Assembly (NCBI GenBank): GCA_021442845.1
Contig: JABUSD010000120.1
Location: 1-11,555 of the forward strand
Reading direction: 5' to 3'
DNA: 11,555 nt
DNA from: Holdemanella sp.
GTDB lineage: Bacteria > Bacillota_I > Bacilli_A > Erysipelotrichales > Erysipelotrichaceae
Positions 6,220 to 11,555 of the stretch are shown here, piece after piece. Numbering within the stretch: position 1 is the stretch's first letter; each line of letters starts with the position of its first letter. The notes beneath the pieces are model-generated. The model searched no databases. It was not told where the DNA came from and worked only from the letters and a program-made list of their open reading frames with translations. The position numbers were made by a program, and so were the translations under genes.

Positions 6220-7206
6220 ATGGAAGAGTTATTGATATCTCTTGTTGAATTCGCATTGCGTAAGCGATGCAGTGATATTCACTTTACATGCATGGATGAT
6301 ATTCTGCACATTGAATTTCGTACACCATTTGGATTGGAGAAAATCTATCAGGACATATGGAAACCATCCTTCTTTGCCTATTTGAAATTTAAAGCCAATT
6401 TAGATTTGACCAATCCATATGCACCGCAATCCGGTGGGTTTATCACCAAGGATATTCCTTGCCGTTTTTCTGTTATTATCAACCAGACAATTGAAACCGG
6501 TGTATTACGAATATTAAGTACCAATCCTTCTTTGATGATTGATGAATTGTGTATGGACCAAACTGTATTGTCTATCTTTCATAGCTTTGTACATCTTCGT
6601 CAGGGGCTGATTATCTTTAGCGGTCCAACCAATAGTGGCAAGACTACAACTGTACATGCCATATTAAGTGCGATATCCAGACAATCCAGGAACAAGATTG
6701 TTTCATTAGAAGATCCCATTGAAATCAGGGATGATGGATATCTTCAATTGCAGATCAATGAAAATCTTGGGTTTACGTATGAGAAGGGAATTGAAGAATT
6801 ATTAAGACATGATCCGGATGTTATTTTTATTGGTGAATGCCGCAATAGCTATACGGCACATATGGTCATTCGTGCCTGTCTGACTGGACACCTTGTCTTT
6901 ACAACAATCCATGCCAAGGATTCCTTGGAAACACTTCAAAGGCTTTATGATTTTGGTATCCATAGACATGAACTGGAAAACACATTAACGGCTATTGTTG
7001 CTCAAAGGCTATATTCCAATTTAGATGGAATTAGAAAGGAGTGTGTATATGAAATCCTCACCCAAAAAGAACTCGGATATGCCATCAAATTTAATCGATA
7101 TCCTGATGAATTTATTGGCCTTGCCTATAAGATTTCTGAAGAAATTAGACTCCATCGAATTAGGGATGAACAGGCAGAATACGACATACAAAGTTTCAAA
7201 AAGTGA
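6220..7206 (+). CDS. comGA: Competence pseudopilus assembly ATPase ComGA
   Basis: This cytoplasmic GspE/PilB-type secretion ATPase powers assembly of the competence pseudopilus for DNA uptake. The 328-aa protein has a short N-terminal domain with RCSDIHF (residues 16-22, as in GspE-family proteins), Walker A GPTNSGKTTT (135-144), an Asp box VSLEDPIE (161-168), Walker B VIFIGEC (201-207) and a His box GHLVFTTIHAKDS (223-235). The QRLYSN and YEIL segments (262-280) match the C-terminal part of ComGA proteins. The tetracysteine zinc site seen in many PilB/GspE enzymes is absent. Translation starts behind AAGGGGG (6206-6212), 7 nt from ATG. It is the first gene of a seven-gene comG operon, and its 3' end overlaps the probable start of comGB by up to 158 nt in another frame. 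Confidence 0.95.
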   Translation: MEELLISLVEFALRKRCSDIHFTCMDDILHIEFRTPFGLEKIYQDIWKPSFFAYLKFKANLDLTNPYAPQSGGFITKDIPCRFSVIINQTIETGVLRILSTNPSLMIDELCMDQTVLSIFHSFVHLRQGLIIFSGPTNSGKTTTVHAILSAISRQSRNKIVSLEDPIEIRDDGYLQLQINENLGFTYEKGIEELLRHDPDVIFIGECRNSYTAHMVIRACLTGHLVFTTIHAKDSLETLQRLYDFGIHRHELENTLTAIVAQRLYSNLDGIRKECVYEILTQKELGYAIKFNRYPDEFIGLAYKISEEIRLHRIRDEQAEYDIQSFKK

Positions 7207-8098
7207 AATCAACCAGTTCTATATTCTTATGGATCATGGCTTATCCATTCCTTTTATGATTGAAATTGTGTTTAAAGATCATAAGGAAATCATCAGGGAA
7301 TTAGAAAAAGGAAAAAGCTTAAATGATGTTCTGTTTCAGGGAAAGGATACCTATTTTCAGAATATTCGCTTATTAAATGAAGTCTTATCCATGAAGGATT
7401 CCATTGAATGTGCCAATGTCCTGGATACAAATGCAAATGGAAATATAAAGAAGTTTTTAAAGGAGAGCATTTATCCTATCTTTATCTTCTTTTTCTCCTT
7501 TGGAATGGTTATTTTCTTTTCTGTATATATTGTTCCTTCCATGCAGGTTTATGCATCTGAATCCGATTCTTTTCTACTTCTTAAGCTATTAAAACTATCG
7601 TATGAAATCATTCTTATAGTGCTTATTCTATTGTTTATGTATCTATTCTTTTCAAGAAATAAAGTGATGGTCATACCTATTGTGAAGAAATTTAACACTT
7701 TGCAGTTTTCGATTGTCTTAAAGGCTTTACTTGATCGAGGATTAAGTACAAGAAACTGTTTTGGGATTATGGAAAAGATGAAGCATTCCCATTCGATTTA
7801 TATCTTTGCCCATGCCCTTATGCACAATCTAGAAAAAGGAGTATCTATTGATCAGATTCTGAAACATTCCATTTATTTTGATGAAAGCTTTTCTAAATTT
7901 GTAACGATTGGCTTACAGAATAGCTCCTTATCCTCTATGTTAGAAATCTATAACGAAAAATGTAAAGAAGATATTGCCGAATTCATACATAGGCTGAGTA
8001 TAGGGGTGCAGATTGTATCGTATACAAGTGTAGGATTTCTTGTGGTGATTGTGTATCAGATTATGTTGTATCCATTGAATATGCTGACAAGTTTTTAG
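7049..8098 (+). CDS. comGB: Competence pseudopilus inner-membrane platform protein ComGB
   Basis: This GspF/PilC-type polytopic protein forms the membrane platform on which ComGA acts to assemble the pseudopilus. From ATG 7049 it is 349 aa, with membrane segments at about 142-163, 184-201 and 323-345. Two similar T2SSF-type halves are visible: VSKSEINQFYILMDHGLSI near residue 50 and FNTLQFSIVLKALLDRGLST near 215. The start is uncertain. ATG 7049 has an excellent AAAGGAG 7 nt upstream but lies 158 nt inside comGA, giving a 50-residue N-terminal extension. ATG 7166 would leave about 10 residues before the conserved region, closer to known ComGB proteins, but AGGG directly abuts it. I prefer 7049 on the ribosome-binding evidence. 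Its stop codon overlaps the AGGAGG of comGC. Confidence 0.88.
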   Translation: MKSSPKKNSDMPSNLIDILMNLLALPIRFLKKLDSIELGMNRQNTTYKVSKSEINQFYILMDHGLSIPFMIEIVFKDHKEIIRELEKGKSLNDVLFQGKDTYFQNIRLLNEVLSMKDSIECANVLDTNANGNIKKFLKESIYPIFIFFFSFGMVIFFSVYIVPSMQVYASESDSFLLLKLLKLSYEIILIVLILLFMYLFFSRNKVMVIPIVKKFNTLQFSIVLKALLDRGLSTRNCFGIMEKMKHSHSIYIFAHALMHNLEKGVSIDQILKHSIYFDESFSKFVTIGLQNSSLSSMLEIYNEKCKEDIAEFIHRLSIGVQIVSYTSVGFLVVIVYQIMLYPLNMLTSF

Positions 8099-8106
8099 GA
8101 GGAATT

Positions 8107-8406
8107 ATGAAAAAGAGAAATGCGTTTACAATATTAGAAATGATGATAGTGATGCTGGTGATTGCCGTTGTGTTAATGATCACATTACCGAATATCCAGC
8201 AAAAGGAAAAGATTATCCGTGATAAAGGCTGTAGTGCCTTATTGGAAATTGTCAATAGCCAGATTATGCTGTATGAAATTGATGAAGGACAGACACCTAC
8301 GGATATCTATGAACTGATTCATAAAGGATATCTAAAGGAAGGACAGAATGAATGTCCAGATCATAGAGAGGTGATTATTGTTGATGGACAAGCCCAGGCC
8401 AACTAA
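8107..8406 (+). CDS. comGC: Major competence pseudopilin ComGC
   Basis: This main subunit of the competence pseudopilus is a 99-aa type IV prepilin-like protein. A basic leader MKKRNA is followed by FTILEMMIVMLVIAVVLMITLPN, with Glu at mature position 5, so ComC prepilin peptidase should cut between Ala6 and Phe7 and methylate the Phe. Ala rather than Gly at -1 is uncommon but occurs in some ComGC proteins. After the helix come GC (Cys42), the GQTP turn (61-64), GYLK and CPD (Cys83). These match the B. subtilis ComGC layout, in which the two cysteines form a disulfide. AGGAGG overlapping the comGB stop codon supports ATG 8107. The gene overlaps comGD by 23 nt or more. Confidence 0.95.
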   Translation: MKKRNAFTILEMMIVMLVIAVVLMITLPNIQQKEKIIRDKGCSALLEIVNSQIMLYEIDEGQTPTDIYELIHKGYLKEGQNECPDHREVIIVDGQAQAN

Positions 8407-8779
8407 TGGATTTACCATGTTAGAATGTTTGCTGGTACTATTGATTATTTCTATTCTATCTATTTCCATTCCAAAGATGACATATAAGGATACAATGGAA
8501 ATCACTATGAAAAATATTACCAATCTTTGTGTCTATGTACAGGAAAAGGCATTCATTCATAAAAAAGATACCTATATTCACTTTAATGAAGATTTTATTG
8601 TTTTTGATGATTATGAATATGTATTACCATCTTCGATTAGCTGTGATATGACAAGTCTCTATTTTAATGAAAAAGGGAATATCAACCATGGCCAATCCAT
8701 TCATTGTCACAAAGGGAATACATCCTATAAGCTCATCTTTCAATTAGGAAGTGGAAGAGTCCGTTATGAAAAGGAATAA
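8384..8779 (+). CDS. comGD: Minor competence pseudopilin ComGD
   Basis: The 131-aa prepilin-like protein has leader MDKPRPTNG, predicted cleavage between Gly9 and Phe10, and FTMLECLLVLLIISILSISIPK with Glu at mature position 5. The C-terminus FQLGSGRVRYEKE resembles the closing strand of ComGD proteins. It should be a minor component at the pseudopilus tip or initiation complex. The start is ambiguous: the strong GAGGTGAT (8368-8375) lies inside comGC, upstream of in-frame TTG 8378, TTG 8381 and ATG 8384. Core spacing is 6, 9 and 12 nt respectively. ATG is given here, but TTG 8381 fits the spacing best. The choice adds only one or two residues and does not affect the mature protein. The gene overlaps comGC upstream and comGE downstream. 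Confidence 0.9.
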   Translation: MDKPRPTNGFTMLECLLVLLIISILSISIPKMTYKDTMEITMKNITNLCVYVQEKAFIHKKDTYIHFNEDFIVFDDYEYVLPSSISCDMTSLYFNEKGNINHGQSIHCHKGNTSYKLIFQLGSGRVRYEKE

Positions 8780-8927
8780 TGGATATACACTGATAGAATG
8801 TCTATTGGGTTTAATGGTTATCACCATCTGTATCCAGATTTTATGCATATGTATATCTTTCTTTCAGTTTCAGGGGGATAAAGGGATTTATGAAGAAATC
8901 GATGAAGAATGGTTTTACACTCCTTGA
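8766..8927 (+). CDS. comGE: Very short ComGE-like prepilin
   Basis: This 53-codon gene starts at ATG 8766 inside the end of comGD (14-nt overlap) and stops at TGA 8925-8927 inside comGF (38-nt overlap). The product begins MKRNNG, then YTLIECLLGLMVITIC, a textbook prepilin cleavage and N-methylation motif (Gly6/Tyr7, Glu at mature position 5) in the operon slot where comGE belongs. The helix carries four cysteines (12, 22, 27, 29). After it only about 18 residues remain, ending EEWFYTP, so there is no globular pilin domain; ComGE of B. subtilis is about twice as long. GGAAGAG (8753-8759) is a moderate ribosome binding site 6 nt upstream, and coupling to comGD is likely. It may be a true mini-pilin or a gene truncated by the encroaching comGF start. 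Confidence 0.78.
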   Translation: MKRNNGYTLIECLLGLMVITICIQILCICISFFQFQGDKGIYEEIDEEWFYTP

Positions 8928-9282
8928 GTGCTTATTGGCTTTATTTGTAGCTGGTTTTGTATCCATCTTATGTGTTACCTTTTTCAAGACATGTCTACAG
9001 TTATTAGTGATGGAACCATCCAAGCAGAACCAGATGGCCATATTACAGCTGCGTATGATGTGTGCTTTATCCAGTGATTTACATGTAGAAGATGAAAAGC
9101 TTTATATGAGCTATGAAAGAAAGGAAATCAATCTTGAATATGATCGCAATCGAATTGTCCAAAGGGATGGCTATGTCATCTGGATGGAACATATTGAAAA
9201 AGGATATTTTTATGAAGCGGATGATAAGATTTATCTATACTGGAAAATGGCAAAAGAAGAATATAAATCAAGGCTCTATTAA
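8890..9282 (+). CDS. comGF: Minor competence pseudopilus protein ComGF
   Basis: This 130-aa protein has leader MKKSMKNG, then FTLLECLLALFVAGFVSILC with Glu at mature position 5. The rest is a small domain in which the sequence around YERKEINLEYDRN and the following WMEHIEKGYFYE segment fit the ComGF family pattern of strands after a QLRMMCALSSDL helix. It is a minor pseudopilus component needed, in B. subtilis, for DNA uptake together with ComGD, GE and GG. Start ATG 8890 has AAGGG 4 nt upstream, a slightly short spacing; the alternative ATG 8902 has no ribosome binding site. The gene overlaps comGE (38 nt) and, with the chosen comGG start, comGG (71 nt). Confidence 0.85.
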   Translation: MKKSMKNGFTLLECLLALFVAGFVSILCVTFFKTCLQLLVMEPSKQNQMAILQLRMMCALSSDLHVEDEKLYMSYERKEINLEYDRNRIVQRDGYVIWMEHIEKGYFYEADDKIYLYWKMAKEEYKSRLY

Positions 9283-9628
9283 TGGATATGCCTTGTGGAT
9301 TAGTTTAGCTGCTTTCTTTCTATTGTGTCAGATTGTAGGATATATGAGTGTATATACCATGCAGAATAGCTATTTAATCCAGTGCAATAAACAATCCAAA
9401 CTCGATTTAAGTGTAGTATCATGGGCAAAACATATCATCGACAACAATACGATGGTAAGAATCTGTCATTTACCGGATGAAAAAATGATACATTCCCAGA
9501 CAATTCTAATGGATGATATTGAGGTTTATTTAGAGGATAAGAATACATATATCGACTGTTTATATAATGGTGTTGAAATGAAAGTATACTATGATGATAA
9601 ATGCATTTCTGGCATTGAATTTCATTGA
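9212..9628 (+). CDS. comGG: Competence pseudopilus protein ComGG
   Basis: The 138-aa protein is the last gene of the comG operon. A hydrophobic segment (NGYALWISLAAFFLLCQIVG, about residues 24-43) follows a basic N-terminal stretch. A soluble region with two cysteines near the end (YIDCLYNG and DDKCISG) completes it. This matches ComGG of Gram-positive cocci, where the helix follows the operon's pilin pattern without the canonical Glu at position 5; here too Glu5 is missing after NG/Y. ATG 9212 is chosen because AAAGGA (9199-9204) lies 7 nt upstream. The open frame extends back to 9113 with no ribosome binding site there. The start lies within comGF. The stop codon is overlapped by the -35 box of the leuS promoter. 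The assignment rests on position and helix pattern rather than strong motif identity. Confidence 0.75.
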   Translation: MKRMIRFIYTGKWQKKNINQGSINGYALWISLAAFFLLCQIVGYMSVYTMQNSYLIQCNKQSKLDLSVVSWAKHIIDNNTMVRICHLPDEKMIHSQTILMDDIEVYLEDKNTYIDCLYNGVEMKVYYDDKCISGIEFH

Positions 9629-9654
9629 CAAGAATAGGCATAAAATGGTAAATT
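9625..9654 (+). promoter_or_regulatory. leuS promoter
   Basis: A perfect TTGACA (9625-9630) overlaps the comGG stop codon. After an 18-nt spacer comes TAAATT (9649-9654), preceded by TGG (extended -10). Transcription would begin near 9661, just before the first T-box stem. The consensus -35 and the position make this convincing, although the -10 itself matches at only four of six bases. Confidence 0.7.
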
Positions 9655-9827
9655 CTTGTAGTAAGGCGTTGAACCAGAGTAGTAGACAATCCTTCTGTTT
9701 GTAGAGAGTTGGAGTTTGGTGAAATCCAATAGGAGAAGCTGTTGAACTTGCTGGGAAGCTGATAAGTAATTTTATCCGTAATTCTTGCGATAAAAGAAAA
9801 GAGGGCATAGGCAAAAAGGTCTATGAA

Positions 9828-9858
9828 CTAAGGTGGTACCGCGTATAAACGTCCTTAG
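9828..9858 (+). promoter_or_regulatory. T-box antiterminator
   Basis: CTAAGG (9828-9833) can pair with CCTTAG (9853-9858), enclosing the tRNA-binding TGGT bulge. The 3' strand shares CCT (9853-9855) with the 5' strand of the terminator stem, so the two structures exclude each other. Uncharged tRNA-Leu would stabilise this form and allow leuS transcription. Confidence 0.88.
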
Positions 9859-9875
9859 ATGCAGGACGTTTTTTT
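9847..9875 (+). terminator. Regulated T-box terminator before leuS
   Basis: A 9-bp stem, AAACGTCCT (9847-9855) and AGGACGTTT (9863-9871), with a 7-nt loop and a T-run through 9875 lies 16 nt before the leuS start codon. No separate terminator is seen after comGG, so this may also end comG transcripts that read through. Confidence 0.92.
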
Positions 9876-9891
9876 ATTGGAGGAGATAAAT

Positions 9892-11555
9892 ATGTACGAT
9901 CATTTAATTGTTGAAAAGAAATGGCAGAAGTATTGGGAAGAACATGAAACATTCAAGACGGATGTATGGGATTTTTCAAAACCTAAATTCTATGCGTTAG
10001 ACATGTTCCCATACCCAAGTGGAGTTGGACTTCACGCAGGACACCCAGAAGGGTATACCGCAACAGATATTGTGTCACGTATGAAACGTATGCAGGGATA
10101 CAATGTCTTACACCCAATGGGATATGATTCTTTTGGACTTCCAGCTGAACAATATGCAGTTCAGACAGGAAATAATCCAAATGGATTTACTCAGAAGAAT
10201 ATTGAAACATTCACAAATCAGCTGAAGGAACTTGGATTTGATTATGACTGGTCAAGAGTTGTCGCAACATCGAACCCAGACTATTATCACTGGACACAAT
10301 GGATTTTCAAACAGCTTTACAAAGACGGATATGCCAAATATGTCGATATGCCTGTAAACTGGTGTGAAGAATTAGGAACTGTGCTTTCCAATGATGAAGT
10401 TATCGATGGAAAATCCGAACGTGGAGGATATCCAGTCATTCGTAAGAACATGAAACAGCTTTGTATCGATCAGCCAGCCTTTGCGGAACGACTATTAGAA
10501 GGATTGAATGAAATTGACTGGCCTGAATCTACCAAGGAAATGCAGCGTAACTGGATTGGAAAATCAACAGGTGTTGAAGTTGAATTTGAAATTGTCGATG
10601 GTGGAAAGTTCTCTATCTTCACAACTTGTATTGAAACTATCTATGGAATTACTTTCATGGTCCTTGCTCCAGATGGTGATCTAGTCCAGACATTGATGCC
10701 AAGAATCAAGAACCAGGATGAAGTTAAAGCCTATATTCAGGAAACCATTTCAAAATCCGATATGGATCGTACGGAATTAAATAAAGGAAAGACAGGATGC
10801 CGCTTAGAAGGTGTCTATGCGATTAACCCAGTCAATGGAAAACAGGTAGAAATCTTCATTGGGGATTTCGTATTGGCTAATTATGGAACAGGTGCGGTTA
10901 TGGCTGTACCAAGTCATGATCAGCGTGACTTTGAATATGCGATTGCCCACAACATCGATATGATTCAGGTTATCGATGGAAGAGATGTCAGTGCATGCGC
11001 TTTTGAAAAACAGGATTATCTTGGAAAAGGATGTAAATTAATCAATTCTGAAGAATTCACTGGATTAACCGTTGAAGAAGCCAAAGAAGCTATCACGTCA
11101 AAATTAGAAAAGATGGGTGTTGCCAAACGTACCATCAACTATCGTTTCCGTGAATGGATTTTTGCCCGTCAAAGATATTGGGGTGAACCAGTTCCAATCG
11201 TACATTGTGAAGATGGAAGTGATTATGTGCTTCCTGATGAAGAATTGCCACTTGTCCTTCCTGTTCTTGAAGACTATAAAGGACACAATGGCAAAGCACC
11301 ACTTGAAAATGCAGCCGAATGGAAAGTTTATGACAAGAATGGTGTGAAGGGAATTCGTGAAACTTCAACAATGCCAGGTAGTGCTGGTTCATCATGGTAT
11401 TTCTTAAGATATATTGATGCCCATAACGACAAAGAATTTGCGAACTATGAACTATTAAAACATTGGATGCCAGTAGACTTATATATTGGTGGTCCAGAAC
11501 ATGCGGTAGGACATCTGCTATATTCTAGAATGTGGAATAACTATCTATATGATAA
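9892..11555 (+). CDS. leuS: Leucyl-tRNA synthetase LeuRS (partial, 3' end outside window)
   Basis: This class I aminoacyl-tRNA synthetase charges tRNA-Leu in the cytoplasm; 554 of about 800 codons are present. The HIGH-type signature GLHAGHPEGYTATD (residues 46-59) and LHPMGYDSFGLPAEQYA mark the catalytic core, and VNWCEELGTVL follows. The CP1 editing domain begins near residue 220 and includes the threonine-rich motif TTCIETIYG (244-252) and NYGTGAVMAVPSHDQRDFEYA (330-350) with the conserved editing Asp343. The core resumes with FREWIFARQRYWGEPVPIVHC, AGSSWYFLRY and the DLYIGGPEHAVGHLLYSR region. The KMSKS loop lies beyond the window. ATG 9892 has GGAGGAG 6 nt upstream. Expression is controlled by the T-box leader. 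The editing motif departs from the common TTRPDT, so proofreading may be changed. Confidence 0.96.
   Translation, partial: MYDHLIVEKKWQKYWEEHETFKTDVWDFSKPKFYALDMFPYPSGVGLHAGHPEGYTATDIVSRMKRMQGYNVLHPMGYDSFGLPAEQYAVQTGNNPNGFTQKNIETFTNQLKELGFDYDWSRVVATSNPDYYHWTQWIFKQLYKDGYAKYVDMPVNWCEELGTVLSNDEVIDGKSERGGYPVIRKNMKQLCIDQPAFAERLLEGLNEIDWPESTKEMQRNWIGKSTGVEVEFEIVDGGKFSIFTTCIETIYGITFMVLAPDGDLVQTLMPRIKNQDEVKAYIQETISKSDMDRTELNKGKTGCRLEGVYAINPVNGKQVEIFIGDFVLANYGTGAVMAVPSHDQRDFEYAIAHNIDMIQVIDGRDVSACAFEKQDYLGKGCKLINSEEFTGLTVEEAKEAITSKLEKMGVAKRTINYRFREWIFARQRYWGEPVPIVHCEDGSDYVLPDEELPLVLPVLEDYKGHNGKAPLENAAEWKVYDKNGVKGIRETSTMPGSAGSSWYFLRYIDAHNDKEFANYELLKHWMPVDLYIGGPEHAVGHLLYSRMWNNYLYD

Larger units (their letters stand above)
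9661..9876 (+). promoter_or_regulatory. T-box riboswitch leader of leuS (leucine-tRNA sensing)
   Basis: This leader senses the charging state of tRNA-Leu and antiterminates transcription when uncharged tRNA accumulates. Visible parts in order: stem I base CCAG (9674-9677) with CTGG (9751-9754); the 5' specifier-loop strand AGTAGTA (9678-9684), opposite GAACTTG (9744-9750); GAGAG (9704-9708) and a distal hairpin TTGGA / TCCAA (9709-9713, 9725-9729); a stem III-like hairpin CATAG / CTATG (9806-9810, 9821-9825); and the T-box AAGGTGGTACCGCG (9830-9843). The specifier reads CTT (9747-9749) or, one base on, TTG (9748-9750), both leucine codons, matching the downstream leuS. The TGGT bulge (9834-9837) would pair with an ACCA tRNA end, as expected for tRNA-Leu. 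Confidence 0.93.

Noticed and set aside
8766..8927. A sequencing frameshift explaining the short comGE
   Set aside because: Continuing in this or the other frames past 8927 gives only comGF, which itself begins with a complete prepilin motif. No orphaned ComGE C-terminal coding stretch is visible.
9113..9211. Longer N-terminal extension of comGG from ATG 9113
   Set aside because: There is no ribosome binding site at 9113, and the extra 33 residues overlap comGF in another frame. ATG 9212 has a good site.
9628..9659. Inverted repeat ACAAGAAT / ATTCTTGT after comGG as a terminator
   Set aside because: The stem is AT-rich with a 16-nt loop and no T-run follows. It spans the leuS -35/-10 region, so it is not a credible intrinsic terminator.
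1..11555. tRNA or rRNA genes, insertion sequences, integrase sites or CRISPR arrays
   Set aside because: No cloverleaf-like segment, transposase gene, flanking direct repeats or spaced short repeats were seen. The only clear repeat is the zinc-ribbon duplication.

Overview
The window comes from a low-GC Gram-positive genome. The AT-rich codon use, strong AGGAGG-type ribosome binding sites, a T-box leader, a seven-gene comG operon and a YdjI/YdjG/YdjH-like cluster all point to Bacillota. The short comG proteins and the general look of the sequence suggest Erysipelotrichia or a relative, but that rank is inferred from appearance, not from a search.

Region 1 (1-1543, minus strand) holds a complete 4-alpha-glucanotransferase gene (malQ). 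It is joined by an ATGA overlap to another minus-strand gene that leaves the window at its first codons. Its promoter lies in a short divergent intergenic region (1544-1674) and carries a perfect inverted repeat that could be an operator.

Region 2 (1675-5256, plus strand) is a tight three-gene operon: an SPFH-domain protein with three C-terminal zinc ribbons (YdjI-like), a membrane-anchored protein with two N-terminal zinc ribbons (YdjG-like), and a secreted, membrane-anchored TPM-domain protein (YdjH-like). It ends in a clear intrinsic terminator. In Bacillus subtilis the homologues sit beside pspA in a cell-envelope stress operon. Here no pspA is in the operon and the gene order is reversed.

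Region 3 (5257-6150) is a single-gene unit with its own promoter and terminator, encoding a HAD-superfamily, Cof-type sugar-phosphate phosphatase.

Region 4 (6220-9628) is a complete comG operon for the competence pseudopilus: ATPase ComGA, inner-membrane platform ComGB, major pseudopilin ComGC and four minor components. Almost every junction is an overlap. The comGA/comGB overlap may reach 158 nt. A very small comGE-like prepilin gene of 53 codons lies between comGD and comGF.

Region 5 (9625-11555) begins with a sigma-A promoter whose -35 box overlaps the comGG stop codon. A complete T-box riboswitch with terminator and antiterminator follows, then leuS, which runs off the window after 554 codons. 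The LeuRS editing domain has an altered threonine-rich motif (TTCIET rather than the usual TTRPDT). No tRNA or rRNA gene, mobile element or CRISPR array was seen.
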